64,000 nucleotides of DNA. Source: Tethya wilhelma (taxonomy: Eukaryota > Porifera > Demospongiae > Tethyida > Tethyidae). The notes beneath the pieces are model-generated. The model saw nothing but the letters and a program-made list of their open reading frames with translations, was not told the origin of the DNA and did not search any database. The DNA is taken from assembly GCA_964030475.1 (NCBI GenBank), contig CAXIPT010000002.1, positions 8,898,065 through 8,962,064 on the forward strand, read 5' to 3'. The position numbers and the translations under genes were made by a program. Below, piece by piece: positions 39,741-53,363 of this stretch (position 1 is the first letter of the stretch; the number at the start of each line of letters is the position of its first letter).

Positions 39741-40754
39741 TCATGTGATAGTAAATTTTCCTCTAAGTGCAAGGTAACCCTTGACAACGTTCGAAGGGAG
39801 TGTTCTAATAAACTGAAACTCTTGACTTGTACTAAAATACATCCCAGTCAGAGGGTCTGTGTACTTTGCCTGCATGGGAAGGGAAAAGTAAAATCGAACA
39901 AACACACACAATGACATTATACTCTATTTCTTACTATGTAGCCAGATAGATCAGAATATTTCTTTGGAGGCTTCAAAGAAGGTGGAGCATCAATGCTGCT
40001 ATCTGTTAGAGACAGAGAGCGTGTCTGTATAATTATTGCATTCAAACATGACATCCACCATCCATGTTTGCGTGTGCTACTGGACAGACTGTAGTGTGCA
40101 TGTTACATTACAATCTGTATAGCAGCTGCAATTTACTCACAGGTGAAATCGTTAGGTCCAAGACCGAGAGCTTTCTCTGCTGCAATGATCTGTTTGAAAT
40201 TCTTCCACGTCTTCTTCTTGTTACCAGCAAGGTAGGAAAACTGAAGTACAAAATACACATGCACACATTGTAAGATACTAACTTACTGTGTATTAATACT
40301 CATACATACATATGTTTGTACTTGTATCAGAACTTATAATAAAGTTCTAGAACTAATAAACAGTACATTGATTTGAAAGCAAAAAAAACCCCTGAACCTG
40401 ACGTACACTGAACTCAGGATTCTTGAATTTTATTTTCCCAGTTTTCTTAGCAGACGGATCACTGCGACCATTGCTACTGGCTCCTCCTTGGTGCTTCTCT
40501 GATGAGTCGAGAAGACCTAGGTTCAGAGAAACTACAAATTTTCCATCTTTACCCCTCCTAGTTGTGGACTCTTTGTCAGTTTTAGATTTGACCTTTGAAC
40601 TTGATGCTTGATTTTTCCCTTTGCCTCGTTTGGGAGGTATTTCTGCGCTCTCTGGTTTCACTTTTGGTTTCTTCTTCACTGGCTCGCCATAGCTGTCCGA
40701 TTCAGACAGTCTGACAGTCTTTTTTCGAGCTCTTTTACCTGTCTCCATAGACAT
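39741..40754 (-). CDS. INO80C: INO80 complex subunit C (IES6-like)
   Basis: Four exons give 217 residues (human 192): 40398-40754, 40141-40240, 39935-40002, 39741-39869. The first ~115 residues are Lys/Ser-rich and disordered-looking, with KKKPKVK-type nuclear signals. The conserved part begins at FKNPEF, then NKKKTWKNFKQIIAAEKAL, SSIDAPPSLKPPKKYSDLSG and the YL1_C-type end YTDPLTGMYFSTSQEF and LPSNVVKGYLALR. INO80C is a core subunit of the INO80 chromatin remodeller, which slides nucleosomes and handles H2A.Z. It is divergent from ANKAR, with 168 bp between start codons. Confidence 0.93.
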
Positions 40755-40922
40755 GAAGTTGACACGTGGGTGAAATTAGGTCGCAAAGGGGTTAACATTT
40801 TTATCGTTTCCGCGCCGTTTCTATGGTAACTGAATGACACATACCTGAAGGTGCTGTGAATCAAAGACATCAAAGGAACTTTCTATTTCGAACTGTTAGC
40901 GAGTTTTCGCCTCTCTCTTCTC
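40755..40922. promoter_or_regulatory. Divergent intergenic region, INO80C / ANKAR
   Basis: 168 bp between outward-facing start codons; a shared promoter is inferred from position. Confidence 0.55.
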
Positions 40923-43900
40923 ATGAATTCTGAATCTATAAATACTGCTGCAGAGGAGGCAGTGCGAGCCTCGCGATATGCAAGTGCGTATTTCGAGAGA
41001 GTGGACAAAAATCTCTTCAACCATGCTTCAGCAAACCTCAACACCAACTGGCTTTTGTCGGAGGCGGCCAGTACAGCTGTAGAATCTCCCCCAACGACAC
41101 TTGTCGATATTGGTCCACCAGATAAGAATGACTGCTACACATTCCTCGTTCCCAAATCCTCTAGCAAGCTACTCCACGTTCAAGAAATGCACCAAATCGT
41201 CCGTGAGCTAGTGGAAGGTGTCTACGTCTTCAACCAAGTTCCTTCCATCCAATTCGAAGCAAACCACGACACTTCGACCACTGTGTCCATTCCTTCAGCC
41301 TATCACGACACTCTGGTGGGACAAGTCATGCTCTCCGTAGACTACTATGTGAAGAGCCTTCTTCATGGAACCACCATTCCAAAGAAGAACAAGAGAAACA
41401 AAGCTCTCGAAGATTGGAAAAAATTTCCTTCCAATAAACTGCGACAAGAGTACAAAGATCTAGGCCTTGTTGAGGTAGCCACTCAACCCGAGGTAAGTGA
41501 GCCGTTTATACGCTATCCCCCGAAGGGTATCGATTCGGAACTGGCCTATCGAGAACTCCAAACCCGTTTGACAAGTGGTGAAGAGTATGAGCAACAAGAG
41601 AGGCACCTTGGTCGCGACATGTTCCTGCGCTATCTCGATCACGTTAGCATGAAGCTGATCTTCAAGGAACGACCAATACAACAGCTCCAGTCAACATTCA
41701 TTCTCAATCCATCATTGGACATCACTACAGGGGTGCTAGCCACAAAACAAGAGAGCGATAGCAACCTTTACTGTCGATTGCACGTCTATCTTCAACAACA
41801 GAGGCAGTTTGTGGCCAGGAATCTGAGAAACGATCCCGAGATTGCTCACAACATTGAGCTGCTTGGTTTCATCTCTTTCATGCTCACCTTCCTACTCTCA
41901 CTCAAGAAACAAAACAAGGTTGGTGGAAATTAAACTATCTGTCTTTGATAATCAATGTGTGCCTATTGAACTTGTCAATATTGCATTTATCTTGTGTCTA
42001 TGGAACATTTATTTGGCCTATTCCTTCTATACACATTGAAGAATTCCTACTGTAATATGAAGTTTTTTTCAATGGTTATGTTTGCTCCTACACACATTAT
42101 TAATGTATAGCTGATATTTTTACTTATTGAAGTCTTTGTAAAACATTTGTACAGTGTTTGTATGGGACATTCGTTTGGCCTAGTCCTTCCTATGTACTCA
42201 CTGTAATTTATACTATAATAGTAATGCAATTCTTTTTGGTTAAATTATTTTGCTCCTCAATTGTCTTTCAAAGGTGGTCAACACAGAGCATCTCATGGCG
42301 GCCAAGAAGAAGGACCTACTCAGGACTGATCGCGACCTACCTCCCACCCTTCCTAGTGAGAACACACACTGGTCTCCCTACACAGCTGACAACAACACCT
42401 CTTCGTTACATGGAGGTATCGAATTCCACCAGTTCCAGCAAACTGTACAAGATCCGGGCCTCTCGCTAAAAGAAGCCATCCTCCTAGAAAAAGCCACCAC
42501 AACCCTAACATCCCAACACCAACGCTCTGAAAATGAACTAGCGCTGTTCACATTAAGAGAGCAACTTTACTATCTTCTTCGTCTGTCTGTTGAGCCTTAC
42601 TATCCCAAGACGCCCAAGCTACCTCGGTGGATCCATGCCATGATGAGTGAGCTCAAGTCTCACTGTGCACGCCAACCGATCATCAACGATTCACGCATTC
42701 AAGAAATGCTTCGGAAATCGATTGGAGTGAGACAAGCCTCTACTATGAAGACTGTCAACGTGCTTTTGCAGGCTAGTATTGAAAATGGTCTCCTACCCAA
42801 TGTGTGCGTGCTTCTGAAAAGATGCACGCAGACAAGATTGAACAAGCCGGACGAAAATGGACTTGCAATGATTCACTACGCTGCAGCTAATGGTCGCAGT
42901 GGAGTGCTATCAGCACTTCTACTCTCGGGCAGCAACTGTGCTCAACCTGTTTACGATCCAAAGGACCAGCAACCCACTACGACACAGCCCATACACCTAG
43001 CCACACAGGCAGGCAGTCTCGACTCTGTGTGCTGCTTGTTACACTACGGTGCCGATATGTCAGTCAGAGACAATAACGGATGGGCTCCGATACACTATGC
43101 CGCTTTTCACAACTATCAGAGCTTAGTGCTGCAATATTACTCTGTAGATCCAAGCTGTATCGATACACTCACTGATGATAGGAACAAATCCACACCTCTT
43201 CTTCTTGCCGCCAGAAACGGTTGCTTTGATACTTTTAAGAGTCTCGTCGAACTTGCTGCTGATGTTAGCATTTGTGACGCTATAGATCGAAATGTGGTCC
43301 ACGTGGCAGCCAGTCACCATCACATTGGTATACTGCAGTACCTCATTGATTCAACTCAAGTCAATGTGTGGGAGAACCTTGCACATATGCTGAAAAGTGA
43401 TGACAATAATTTTGCAGGATCGTCCGCTAGGAGTATGGACACACTCACGCAGCTACGTACCAAAGAACACGATCAATTGATCAAATACAATGCTATCGAC
43501 TCACTTGTACAAATGCTGAAAAAAGACGAACAGCTGCAACAGTTTGCAGTCCAAGTTCTCTCCAACGTATCAAACATTGATAGTATCAAGTCTGCATTAC
43601 AACGGGCCGATGCCATTCCACCTCTGGTCAAACTACTGAGCTCGACTCGCGACCACATTCAAACTTGCACGTGCATCATTCTCAGCGATTTGGGACTGAT
43701 AGTGGACAACCAAGGCCCCATTGCTAAAGCAGGCGCCATACCACACCTCGTGAAGCTACTAGAATCACCACACAGCGATGTACAGCTCTACTCGTGTGCT
43801 TGCATTGGTATTCTCTCCTATGATAATCCGGACAACCAGACGCTGGTCCTGCAAGCTTCAGGCCTCCCGATATTAGTCTCCCTACTGAAACCACCGCACA

Positions 43901-45676
43901 TATTGTGTGTGAGAGGCTGTGCTGCTCACACTCTGCAGTGTGTGATTGAGGGGAATCGCAACAACCAGCTGGCATCTCTGACAGCCGACATTATCCCACC
44001 TCTGGTTGAACTCCTTCGCTCGAGAGTGGTGTCGGTCTACAAAAATGCTGCACAGGCTATTGAAGCACTGGCTGAGAAATGCGAAGAATCGCAGTGTGAG
44101 CTCTTGTCTAATACCGTCTGCGTGAATTTGCTCAAACGGCTACTCAAAATGCGAGACCCTTCTGTCAAGGTGTGTGGTGGGTGTGCACTATGGGCCATAG
44201 CTGGTAGTCTCATCAGCAACCAGAGATTGATAGCAACACACATGGGGCTTGAACTACTGGTGGATATGTTGACAGTCCACAATGAAAAGCTTGACTACGT
44301 GTGTTCCGAAGCTCTCGGTTCTCTTGCTACTGAATTGGGTGATAATCAGTCGAGAATCGCACGCGTTGGTGGTGTCAAACCTCTGGTGGAAGTACTCACG
44401 CTACCAACCTCGCAACGAGTGTGTCTTAGTGTCATTCACACGCTTGCAGCTCTCACTACCAAAGCTGCTCTCATTCCGAATGTTGATCTCCAGAAGGCCA
44501 TTGCCAGTTCTCGTGGTGTTGTGATTCTAGCCTCGATTGTCGAAGCTCCGCAAGCTACTGAGATAGTACGAGTTGAAGCTGCTTGCACACTTGCCAAACT
44601 TGTCATCTGTAATCCTGAAAACGACTCGCTTCTTTCGAAACACACCGATTTTTCGTTTCTGACGATCTTCAAGTTTTTCACCTCACCCGATCCAATGGTG
44701 CGTCTGCTAGCAGGATACTGTCTCAGCGTAATGGCATTCAACAACCCCTCCAAACTTTCCAAGATGAAATCACACGGTTGCCTCAACATTTCGAACTTTG
44801 TACCCTTTCTACAATCCACAAACGAATTCTTTCAAGTTCACTCTTCATTTCAAATCATCGTCCTCTCCGAGCTACTGTTTGGCATACGATCCGTTGATGC
44901 AATGGTTCAGGGCATACGACTGTTAGTACACCTCCTCAGCTCGGACGTTGAACAGACCAAAGTCTTGAGCGCAGAATTTGTCGCTACCTTAGCTCACAGT
45001 CGCGGTCCTGGTGTTCCAAACACCATTGTGATGGCGGGAGGTCTTGATCCTCTCATTTTAAACCTCTCCACTGGAAATGGTCCGGTCATCGAGAGCTCTT
45101 GTGTGGCTCTGGGCTATCTCTCGTTCAACTCGCTGGCCTCGAGACTCATTCTTGCTTCGTTTCGCGATAGTCCCGAGTATTTTGACGTGTTTAAGGAGCA
45201 TTTTGATACTGTCGTTGTGTCAAAGAAGTTTCTGGATAATTGGACACATACTTCACAATCAGGACTACCAGTTTTGAGGTAAATTTATCAGATCATATTT
45301 TTATAGGTTCATGCATTGATATGTAGTTTGTAATGAACTAACATCTTTCCTGTTATCCTGTACCTTGCTCTTTAGTTTGGAGTCCAGAGGAGGTCCGAGG
45401 ATATCTAGTGGAAGAAGATCGACTACTGCAAGTCCAATCAGAGGTAGGTATGGGGTTGACACCTAACCAGAGGTAGGTATGGGGTTGACACCTAATCACT
45501 AATCACACACATAATATTTTCTCTGAAATAACACATGATAGTTAAACTCTTACCTATTCGTTGTATTTGTTCTAAAGCAGTACTGCTAGTTATGTTTAAT
45601 GTCTGTCTGTGTTATTAAAGTTTTACCAAAATAATCATTATTGAAACATTGAAAAACAAACTTCTTTACAATCTAG

Positions 45677-45708
<32 letters not shown>

Positions 45709-46182
45709 CCAGTGGCGTCCACTCCCAAACCTCTGGGCGGTGTTCTCATCACTGCAACAGCCACTACAATCAACACAGAGACCAAATCGGCCGTCACTCA
45801 CGAACACACCTCCACCCAATACACAGGCACCACCAGTGCTGTAGGTCCCCACCCTCATACCACTGGAGCAATAGCAGCAGCTAGCGGCGGCACCTCGAGA
45901 CCACACACAAGAGACCAGCCATTGAAAAAATCGCTCAGGAACATGTCGGTGACTTTTGAGACGGAGTACAAACCACCGAATGCAGTGATAGGAAAGTTTG
46001 GTCTTCTCACTAAGAGGAAGCTGTCCCTGCCTAGCATCAGTGCTGAGCCACCACTGCCACGACCACCAGCGGCCAGGAGCAGTCCTGCTAGTGGGAAGAG
46101 AGAGGCTGCAAATGCCGGTAAGACTCAATCGACCAAGAAGAAACAGTTGTCGGGTTCCAGAGAACAGAAACTTAGAGTGTGA
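40923..46182 (+). CDS. ANKAR: ANKAR, ankyrin and armadillo repeat-containing protein
   Basis: Four exons give 1512 residues (human ~1434): 40923-41918, 42274-45278, 45376-45443, 45713-46182. Residues 1-500 are the family's uncharacterised N-terminal region. Ankyrin repeats follow at about 530-700 (GLAMIHYAAANGRSGVL, QPIHLATQAGSLDSVCCLL, GWAPIHYAAFHN). Armadillo repeats follow at about 740-1300 (AIPPLVKLLSS, AIPHLVKLLESPHSDVQ, GVKPLVEVL). The last ~170 residues are Ser/Thr/Pro-rich. The two large exons (996 and 3005 bp) are unusual for this window, where exons average ~130 bp. ANKAR function is poorly known; its phylogenetic link to cilia or sperm is only suggestive. The exon 3 donor is tandemly duplicated (see findings). 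Confidence 0.93.
45440..45502. repeat. 31-bp tandem duplication covering a splice donor
   Basis: AGAGGTAGGTATGGGGTTGA and the following CACCTAA occur twice in tandem; the first copy holds the ANKAR exon 3 donor. Confidence 0.85.
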
Positions 46183-46550
46183 GAATATGGAATTAGTTGC
46201 CAATGCAAGCAAGGTTTGTAAAGATTGATAAACAGCTGAAAATCATATAGCTGCAAATCTACATTAATTTTTGTATAATTATACAATTTGAAACAAAATA
46301 CAATGTTGTGTGTAAATGTAAAACAAAATTTCTATTACAATTTTTGTGATGTGTTTGTTATAAAAAATTTAAACTGTTTAACAGTCAGCACTAGCTCGTT
46401 ACACAACTTCAAAATTACAGAATTAATGGTGTGTGTAATTATATTGACCCTCTAATTATACAACAATCATGGCATGCATAATAATTATTCATAATTAAAA
46501 CTCAATGATACGAAAAACAATTATACATCAATAAAATTAATCTATACTAA
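46183..46550. other. Convergent intergenic region, ANKAR / RAB18
   Basis: 368 bp of A+T-rich sequence, presumably the two 3' UTRs. Nothing else recognised. Confidence 0.5.
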
Positions 46551-46712
46551 TCATGTCAGGGTACACCCACACCAACCCCCCTCGTTTTGACTATCTCTAG
46601 ACTGAGGGTTTACATTAAAACTGTCTTTGGGGGCGTCCACAGTGTACAGTGCGGGAGTCTGAAGGACCTTTTGAACCAGCTCGTCAAATGCTTCTTGGAC
46701 ACCATCTCTGGT

Positions 46713-46759
<47 letters not shown>

Positions 46760-48275
46760 ATGTTCAAATGAGGCCAGGAACTAGACTAGTATTTATTGCG
46801 ATCATAATACTTAGGTTTGGTACGCATGGGATGAGATTTTGAATGGTAAAACAAAGGAGAGTTTGCCACTAACAGAACTTTTCTGCATGTCTATTGACTA
46901 GCTTTGTTCTCAGGTTCTCCCCTTTTGACAGTTTGACCTCTCTCTATACACATCGTAAGTGTGAAGTCAAAGGGGAGAGTCTGCACGGGAGGGTGCTATT
47001 GGCGATTGTATCTTATACGTCAGAAACCAAACTACAGTCACATGACTGGAATGGAACTAACTGCATGGAGATATATTAATGTACTTATGTTTAACAAATT
47101 TAAACTGTTGTACCGGTACAGAAGGTGAACACATTCATTCAATCGCTATCATGTAGTGACATCATACCTGGCTTCAATAAACAACATGGAGTTTCTTCGT
47201 GCAAATTGGAGCCCATCAGACCGTGACACCTGCCTCTGAGATGCCTGGAGGGTAGGGAGAGAGAAACATTTATAAGAGAGGCTCTTTCTTGTATGAGTAA
47301 ATCTTGAGAAATATTGAAATCGAAAGACAGACATGAACACACACGCCTACCCCCCCCCCCTCCCACACACACACACAAAGTCTTACCATATCAATCTTGT
47401 TAGCAACCAACATCTTGACGAGGTCTTTCTTGGTGGCATAGGTGTCCAGTTCATTCAGCCATACCTCCAACCCTTCAAAGCTTTCTTTAGAGCTGACATC
47501 ATACACTGTGTACAGTTAATACAGAGATGACCTAATCATGACATCACCATAATAGTCACATGATTGAATACTAATGCAGCTCAGCAGTGCAGTAGCACAT
47601 GATAAATTGTTACATTCACAGGCAGAGAGAGCCAAAATAGTTAGCTGTACGTTTGTCTTTGTCAGGGATATAATACTCATGCTCTAATCCATGGTTGCCA
47701 AGAGTTGAACAAGGCTCTGTGTGTGAGTGTGAGCGTGTGTCTCCTGACCTAATATGACTCCCTGTGCTCCTCTGTAGTAGCTTGGAGTGAGGGTCCTAAA
47801 TCTCTCTTGACCTGCTGTGTCCTGAAAATGTTTAGTGCTAAAATTAATTTACTTTTAATGGTAACTTCAATCAATTACAGTTAAGAGTAGGGACTTACCC
47901 ATATTGATAGTTTAACCCTTTTCCCATTCAGTACAACTGTCTTCACTTTAAAGTCAACACCTAGCAAGATAGAGTGGATAATAAAAAGGCTCATTGAAAG
48001 CGCCATGTGTGTTCATTATGTATACAGTGTGATCAACTTACCAATGGTTGACGATACATCTGGATCGAATGTGTCATTAGTAAAACGTAGCAATAAGCTG
48101 TGTATGTGTGTGTGCGATTACACATAGAGATAAATACAGTAGAACCATATAAATAGAGTAAGCATGATATAAAATTTTAGGATGAAAGTTTCAGTGGATA
48201 CTTCAAACGTTGTTACCTTGATTTCCCAGTACCACTGTCCCCAATGATCAACAGTTTCAGGTTCACAGCTTCCAT
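46551..48275 (-). CDS. RAB18: RAB18 small GTPase
   Basis: Seven exons: 48217-48275, 48042-48097, 47899-47960, 47749-47821, 47387-47505, 47168-47244 and 46551-46712. P-loop GDSGTGKS, switch [13 protein letters not shown], the RAB18-type [20 protein letters not shown], switch [29 protein letters not shown], and a C-terminal CTLT CaaX-like prenylation box are all visible. RAB18 works at lipid droplets and the ER-Golgi interface. The join between exons 6 and 7 is not canonical: exon 6 ends in phase 2 while exon 7 is preceded by (CT)n running into CAAG|ACC in phase 0, so the SAK motif of the G5 region (human EASAKT) is not recovered. An assembly error in the microsatellite or a missing micro-exon is likely. 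Confidence 0.92.
46713..46756. repeat. (GA)n tract abutting the RAB18 last exon
   Basis: On the minus strand a (CT)n run directly in front of the last exon, where the acceptor should be. Confidence 0.9.
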
Positions 48276-48707
48276 TCAGCAGTCCACTAGGTCTTTTCTA
48301 AATCTCCCATACAACAAAGATATTTGTGACAAAAGGTCTCGAGATATTTTTGCATCCGTCAGCATAAATATATTTGGTAGGTAAAGGGTTAATGAAGCCG
48401 GTAACGCTACTATGTGCGCATGCGCAATAGTGCCTCTTTCTCGATAAAGTTGGAAGTCCAGGTGGACCCATCAACGTGGTAAGTTAAATCTGTCTACATC
48501 TTAGCTGTACGTGTGTATTGAAGTAAATCAAAGTGTATTCTATGAGCTATACCCATACTGTAGCAGCTAGCGTAAACCATCTGTGTGTGTGTTCAATGTA
48601 TGACTGATTTATGAACTGTATTCGTCACACCTTTTAACAACCTGTTTGTGAGCTCTGTCACCACATACTTGAATTCCCATTTGGCTCTCCTCCAGTGTGT
48701 TCCAGCC
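48276..48707. promoter_or_regulatory. Divergent region RAB18 / RPL27 with RPL27 non-coding first exon
   Basis: A pyrimidine run CCTCTTTCTC at 48433-48442 resembles the 5'-terminal oligopyrimidine start of ribosomal-protein mRNAs. A donor CGTG|GTAAGT follows at 48478/48479, and acceptors TCCTCCAG or TTCCAG lie 2-13 bases before the RPL27 ATG. So RPL27 probably has a short untranslated exon 1 at about 48433-48478. Confidence 0.6.
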
Positions 48708-49326
48708 ATGGTGAAGATAATGAAAGCGGGGAAGGTGGTGGTGGTTCTGAGTGGCCGCTACGCCGGGAAGAAAGGGGTTGTCGTTAAGACTCATGATGAT
48801 GGGAGCAACGACAGACCTTATGGACATGCATTGGTGGCCGGAATCGAACGCTACCCTCTCAAAGTGACAAAGAAGATGGGCAAGAAGAGAGTGAGCAAGA
48901 GAACAAGAATCAAGCCGTTCATGAAAGTACTCAACTACAATCACCTCATGCCTACCAGGTGTGTGTGTGTGTGTATACATGTGCGTGCACACATGTTGGA
49001 AGGAGTTAATAGCTGATATGGGGAAATAAGTGTGTTCTATTCGTTTGGATGGAGTACTTTGACATGCTATGTTCATGGCTATGCAGGTACTCTGTTGATA
49101 TTGCTCTGGACAAGCAGCTGGTCAATAAGGACTCTTTGAGAGATCCAAAGAGTAGAAGAAAAGCTAGACTGGACATCAAGAAGAAATTTGAGGAAAGGTA
49201 CATCATCAAAGTGTTTCTTGAAAGAAATTATTTGACCTTATACATTCTCTACTGTGTATGTATCTATGTGTTTATAGGCATAAGACTGGTAAAAACAGAT
49301 GGTTCTTTCAGAAGTTACGCTTTTGA
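48708..49326 (+). CDS. RPL27: 60S ribosomal protein L27 (eL27)
   Basis: Three coding exons, 48708-48958, 49087-49197, 49278-49326, encode exactly 136 residues, the length of the human protein. Start [20 protein letters not shown] holds the KOW motif region, then [28 protein letters not shown] and the end [14 protein letters not shown]. It is a core protein of the large ribosomal subunit. Intron positions interrupt Arg codons (phase 2), both clean GT-AG. Confidence 0.98.
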
Positions 49327-49484
49327 GTTGTGCAAATCTGTGCATACAATTCTATTATGAAAAAATATGTGAACATCTTTCTACAAAATTAATACTTTGC
49401 AGTTTGACTTTATTATTGATGCACACCAATCCTGACCTTTAAACTCTACTGCAGCAATTTTCTAATTAAAGCGCACCGTCAAGA

Positions 49485-50448
49485 ATGGCCACGACCAGTG
49501 AAGTGGATCTATTCGATCCAAACAATGCAGTGCGTCTATTCAGACAGGGAGAAACGCTCGACAATGTTCTCAAGTTGATATCGGAGTCAGATGACGCGCT
49601 ACTGGCCATCCAACCAGACGGTAGCTCGTTGCTGCACAGTTTCTCTGTACTCGGCTGCTTTGAAGTGGTCAAACTGCTGTGGGAGAAAGGAGCGCAGCCG
49701 AGCATCTTAAAGAAAGACGATTCCACGTTACTCCACTCGGCTGTACGTGCACAGGATTGCACGCAAGACAACGAACGAGCGAAAATACTCGAAATCTTCC
49801 TATCCTCTGGATCCGATGATCGCTGTCTTGGCAACAGCATGCCCATTGACTACCAGAACTCGAAAGGATGGACTGCTCTGAAGCTAGCAGCAAGGAAGAA
49901 CCTAGAACAGTGTGTGGAGGTGCTGCTAAAGAGAGGAGCAGACCCAGATATCGTAGACAAGGAGATGTATACACCACTCCATAATGCCATCTACAGTGCA
50001 GACATTGTCAAGCTGCTTCTGAGCAAAGCAAAGACTATTAACTCACAGAATGATGAGGGAGAGACCCCTCTTGGTTTAGCAGTGAGCCAGGCACTGGTGG
50101 ATTCCACGCTAACACTGTTAGAGGGAGGAGCTGATCCCAACATACCTAATAAAGAAGGTTGGATTCTATAAATACCGTAGAACACTTTCAAGTGCTCCAT
50201 ACCATATAGCTTAAATTTTCGAGGAGTATAAATTTTGCTATTTTTGTGGATTGTCAGCAATCCACGAGAATTTTACCTGGGAAATTTTTGGGATCATATT
50301 GCAATATAATTATGGGTGGAGCTGCTCAATCCTTGACAATACAATCGCGAACAGTTTAGCAATCACCTTTCTGGGAAAATTTTATTCCTCGAAAATTTTC
50401 TAGCTAAACAGTATAGCATGTAGTTTATCAATTGTTATATGCATACAT

Positions 50449-50492
<44 letters not shown>

Positions 50493-52087
50493 CTGACTAG
50501 GCATCACTCCTCTCTTCATTGCTGCTAGAGATGGTCACTTGGAGCTCGTAAAAGCTTTGATTCGTTACAAAGCTGACCCCAATATCTATGGGGCGACGCA
50601 AAAAATCGCCCCCCTTCACTGGGCTGCCCACAAGGAGCATGAAGAGATAGCACTGTTCCTGATTGAGAATGGCAGTGATGTAATGGTAGAAGATGTTGAA
50701 GGGAGAACCCCTATATCAATGGCATCACCTGAGCTTGCTACTAAGATGATAAGTAAGGGAAAGTAGCTAGTATACCAGGCTCTCTTCGATCAATGCAATA
50801 AGTAAAGCATGGTTTATAAGGTTACATGCATTTGTGCATGTAAGAGCTTGTATTAGCCATGCTTTAGTCATTGACTATTGACAAAATGAAAGTGTTTGGA
50901 AGAAAATGTGTTTAAGAATAATTTTAGGTACAGTTAAGGTGTTGTTGGGATAAAATCAGCTGCTAAAAGATGCATTCAGAGATATCCAAAATTTGTTATC
51001 TACTACACAAGAGCTGTATTTTTGGAGGCAATCTCTGAGTCCTTTCTGAGAGAAATGCTTCTATTGTAACTAATAGTTGTTCCTTTGAAGTTAGAGCAAC
51101 CTTAATTTCTGAGATTTCAATTTTTATACTTGCAGAATCAGGTCCATACTTCCTATTTTTGTGCATGAACCCAGTTCTCTTGCAACCTTTCAGAATGGAT
51201 AGTTTCTATCATAGATAATATACTCCGGAGTTTAGGTGAATAAATAAACTGCATACAAACATATTCACTTTTAGCGGTGGCTCAACGAATCAACCCAGAC
51301 TTGAACATTCCTAGCTCCAACAACCCTCCAATGTCTGCTGAGGAGAAAGTCATAGCTGCTTGCTGTGGGGGGAATGTCCGTGCTCTCTACTCCCTCATTC
51401 AGGCTGGTGTCTCTGTGAATCACACCAATGCCACCAGCAAGACATCACTACTGCACATGGCAGCATACTGTGGCCAGGTAACATTTAATGTCTTTCAAAA
51501 TTGAAAAATTACATCAATGGTACAAATTGGAGCTTCATATGACCTTCATAAACTGTAATGTTCACCAATGCCTAGTTTAGCCAAAATTGAAGAACATTAC
51601 GGACTATATTATATCAAAAAATGGTCATTTTGACTGCCAACTCAAAATTCAATATCATTTGAAAAATCTCTCCAAGCTAAATGTAATGGTAATCCCAGCT
51701 TCTTACAACCTTCCTAGGCTGAGATAATATACTAAGCATTATTTTTTCTCAGTAGAAAATTCTTTGGAATATTCACAAACAATGTTGACCATGTTAGCAT
51801 AGTCACAAGTCACATAATAAATCATTTAATCTCTTCACATGATATCTCCCTGCTCTCTCTTACAGTTGGAGGCCGTGATGTTGCTGCTGAGACTGGGAGC
51901 TGACTGGCAAGCTGTGGACAGTGATGGAGACACACTCCTCCACTTTGCCTGCATGAAGGAGGTCAGTCATGGCCAACATGATATAACACTGGACTTTCTC
52001 CTCCAGTCACCAGCTGCTAAATTGAAGAATGCACAGAATTCTGGTGGAAACACACCCATCTTAGTGGCCACCAGGTTGGTTGGTTGT

Positions 52088-52132
<45 letters not shown>

Positions 52133-53319
52133 TTCACCATATTGCATTAATTGTTGTTTGTAGGAACTGGTTCATGCCTCGAGTGAAAGTTCTACTAAAG
52201 TACAAAGCCTGCGTCACCATAGCTAATAATAAGAAGGAGCTTCCCCTTCACAGGGCCTGTGGCAGTGACAAGGCAATAGAGGTATAAATTTGCACAGTTA
52301 GATAGATGAATTGCACAAGTGCAGTGTTTTATTATGCATATACTTCGTGATGTTATCAGAATCTCATTGTCATGTAGATATACGACTGTAGTCTTCTGAG
52401 TGTCTTTTTGTCGAAGTCCTTAATTTTTCTAAAATAGACTTGTAAACTGTAGGAGCTGTGCGTAACAATTAAGCATGCAACTCTCCAGTGTGCCTTTGTG
52501 TCCAAAACTTAATGTGTCAAGCTATATTATTGTATCATTGTGAAAGCTCTTTTCATGTTGATTTCAATGGTACACACACACATACTATAAACAAAACAGG
52601 CTTTGCTTCATTTTGCCGAGAAGTTGCCTGACCTGAACATCCAGGACAATGATGGTTGGACCCCTCTCATGTATGGTGCCAAGTCAGGCTCCTCTGCTGT
52701 TGTCAAGTACCTCCTACAAAGAGGGGCGGATCCCAACATTTCCCAGACAACGGGATTCACTGCTCTATATTTGGCCGCTCAAGAGGAACACCCTTCAATT
52801 TGTCAGATGTTATTGGAAGCAGGGGCCAACCCACATTTAGCTGGGGGGGCACAGAAACTGACCCCCCTACACATTGNGCTATAATCTTTCGATTTTTCCA
52901 AAATTGAAAAACATTATGGACTATCCAAAAAAATGATCATTTTGACTGTGCATACCAACTCAAAATTCAATATCATTTGAAAGATCTCTCCAAGCTAAAT
53001 ATACTGGTAATCCCAGTTTCCTACAACCTTCTTAGGCTAAGATGTACGATGCATTATTTTAGAATCCCACATGATGTCTCCCTGCTCTCTCTTACAGTTG
53101 GAAGCTGTGATGTTGCTGCTGAGACTGGGAGCTGACTGGCAAGCTGTGGACAGTGATGGAGACACACTCCTCCACTTTGCCTGCATGAAGGAGGTCAGTC
53201 ATGGCCAACATGATATAACATTGGACTTTCTCCTCCAGTCACCAGCTGCTAAACTGAAGAATACACAGAATGCCGGTGGAAACACTCCCATCCTAGTAGC
53301 CACCAGGTCGGTTGGTCTT

Positions 53320-53363
<44 letters not shown>

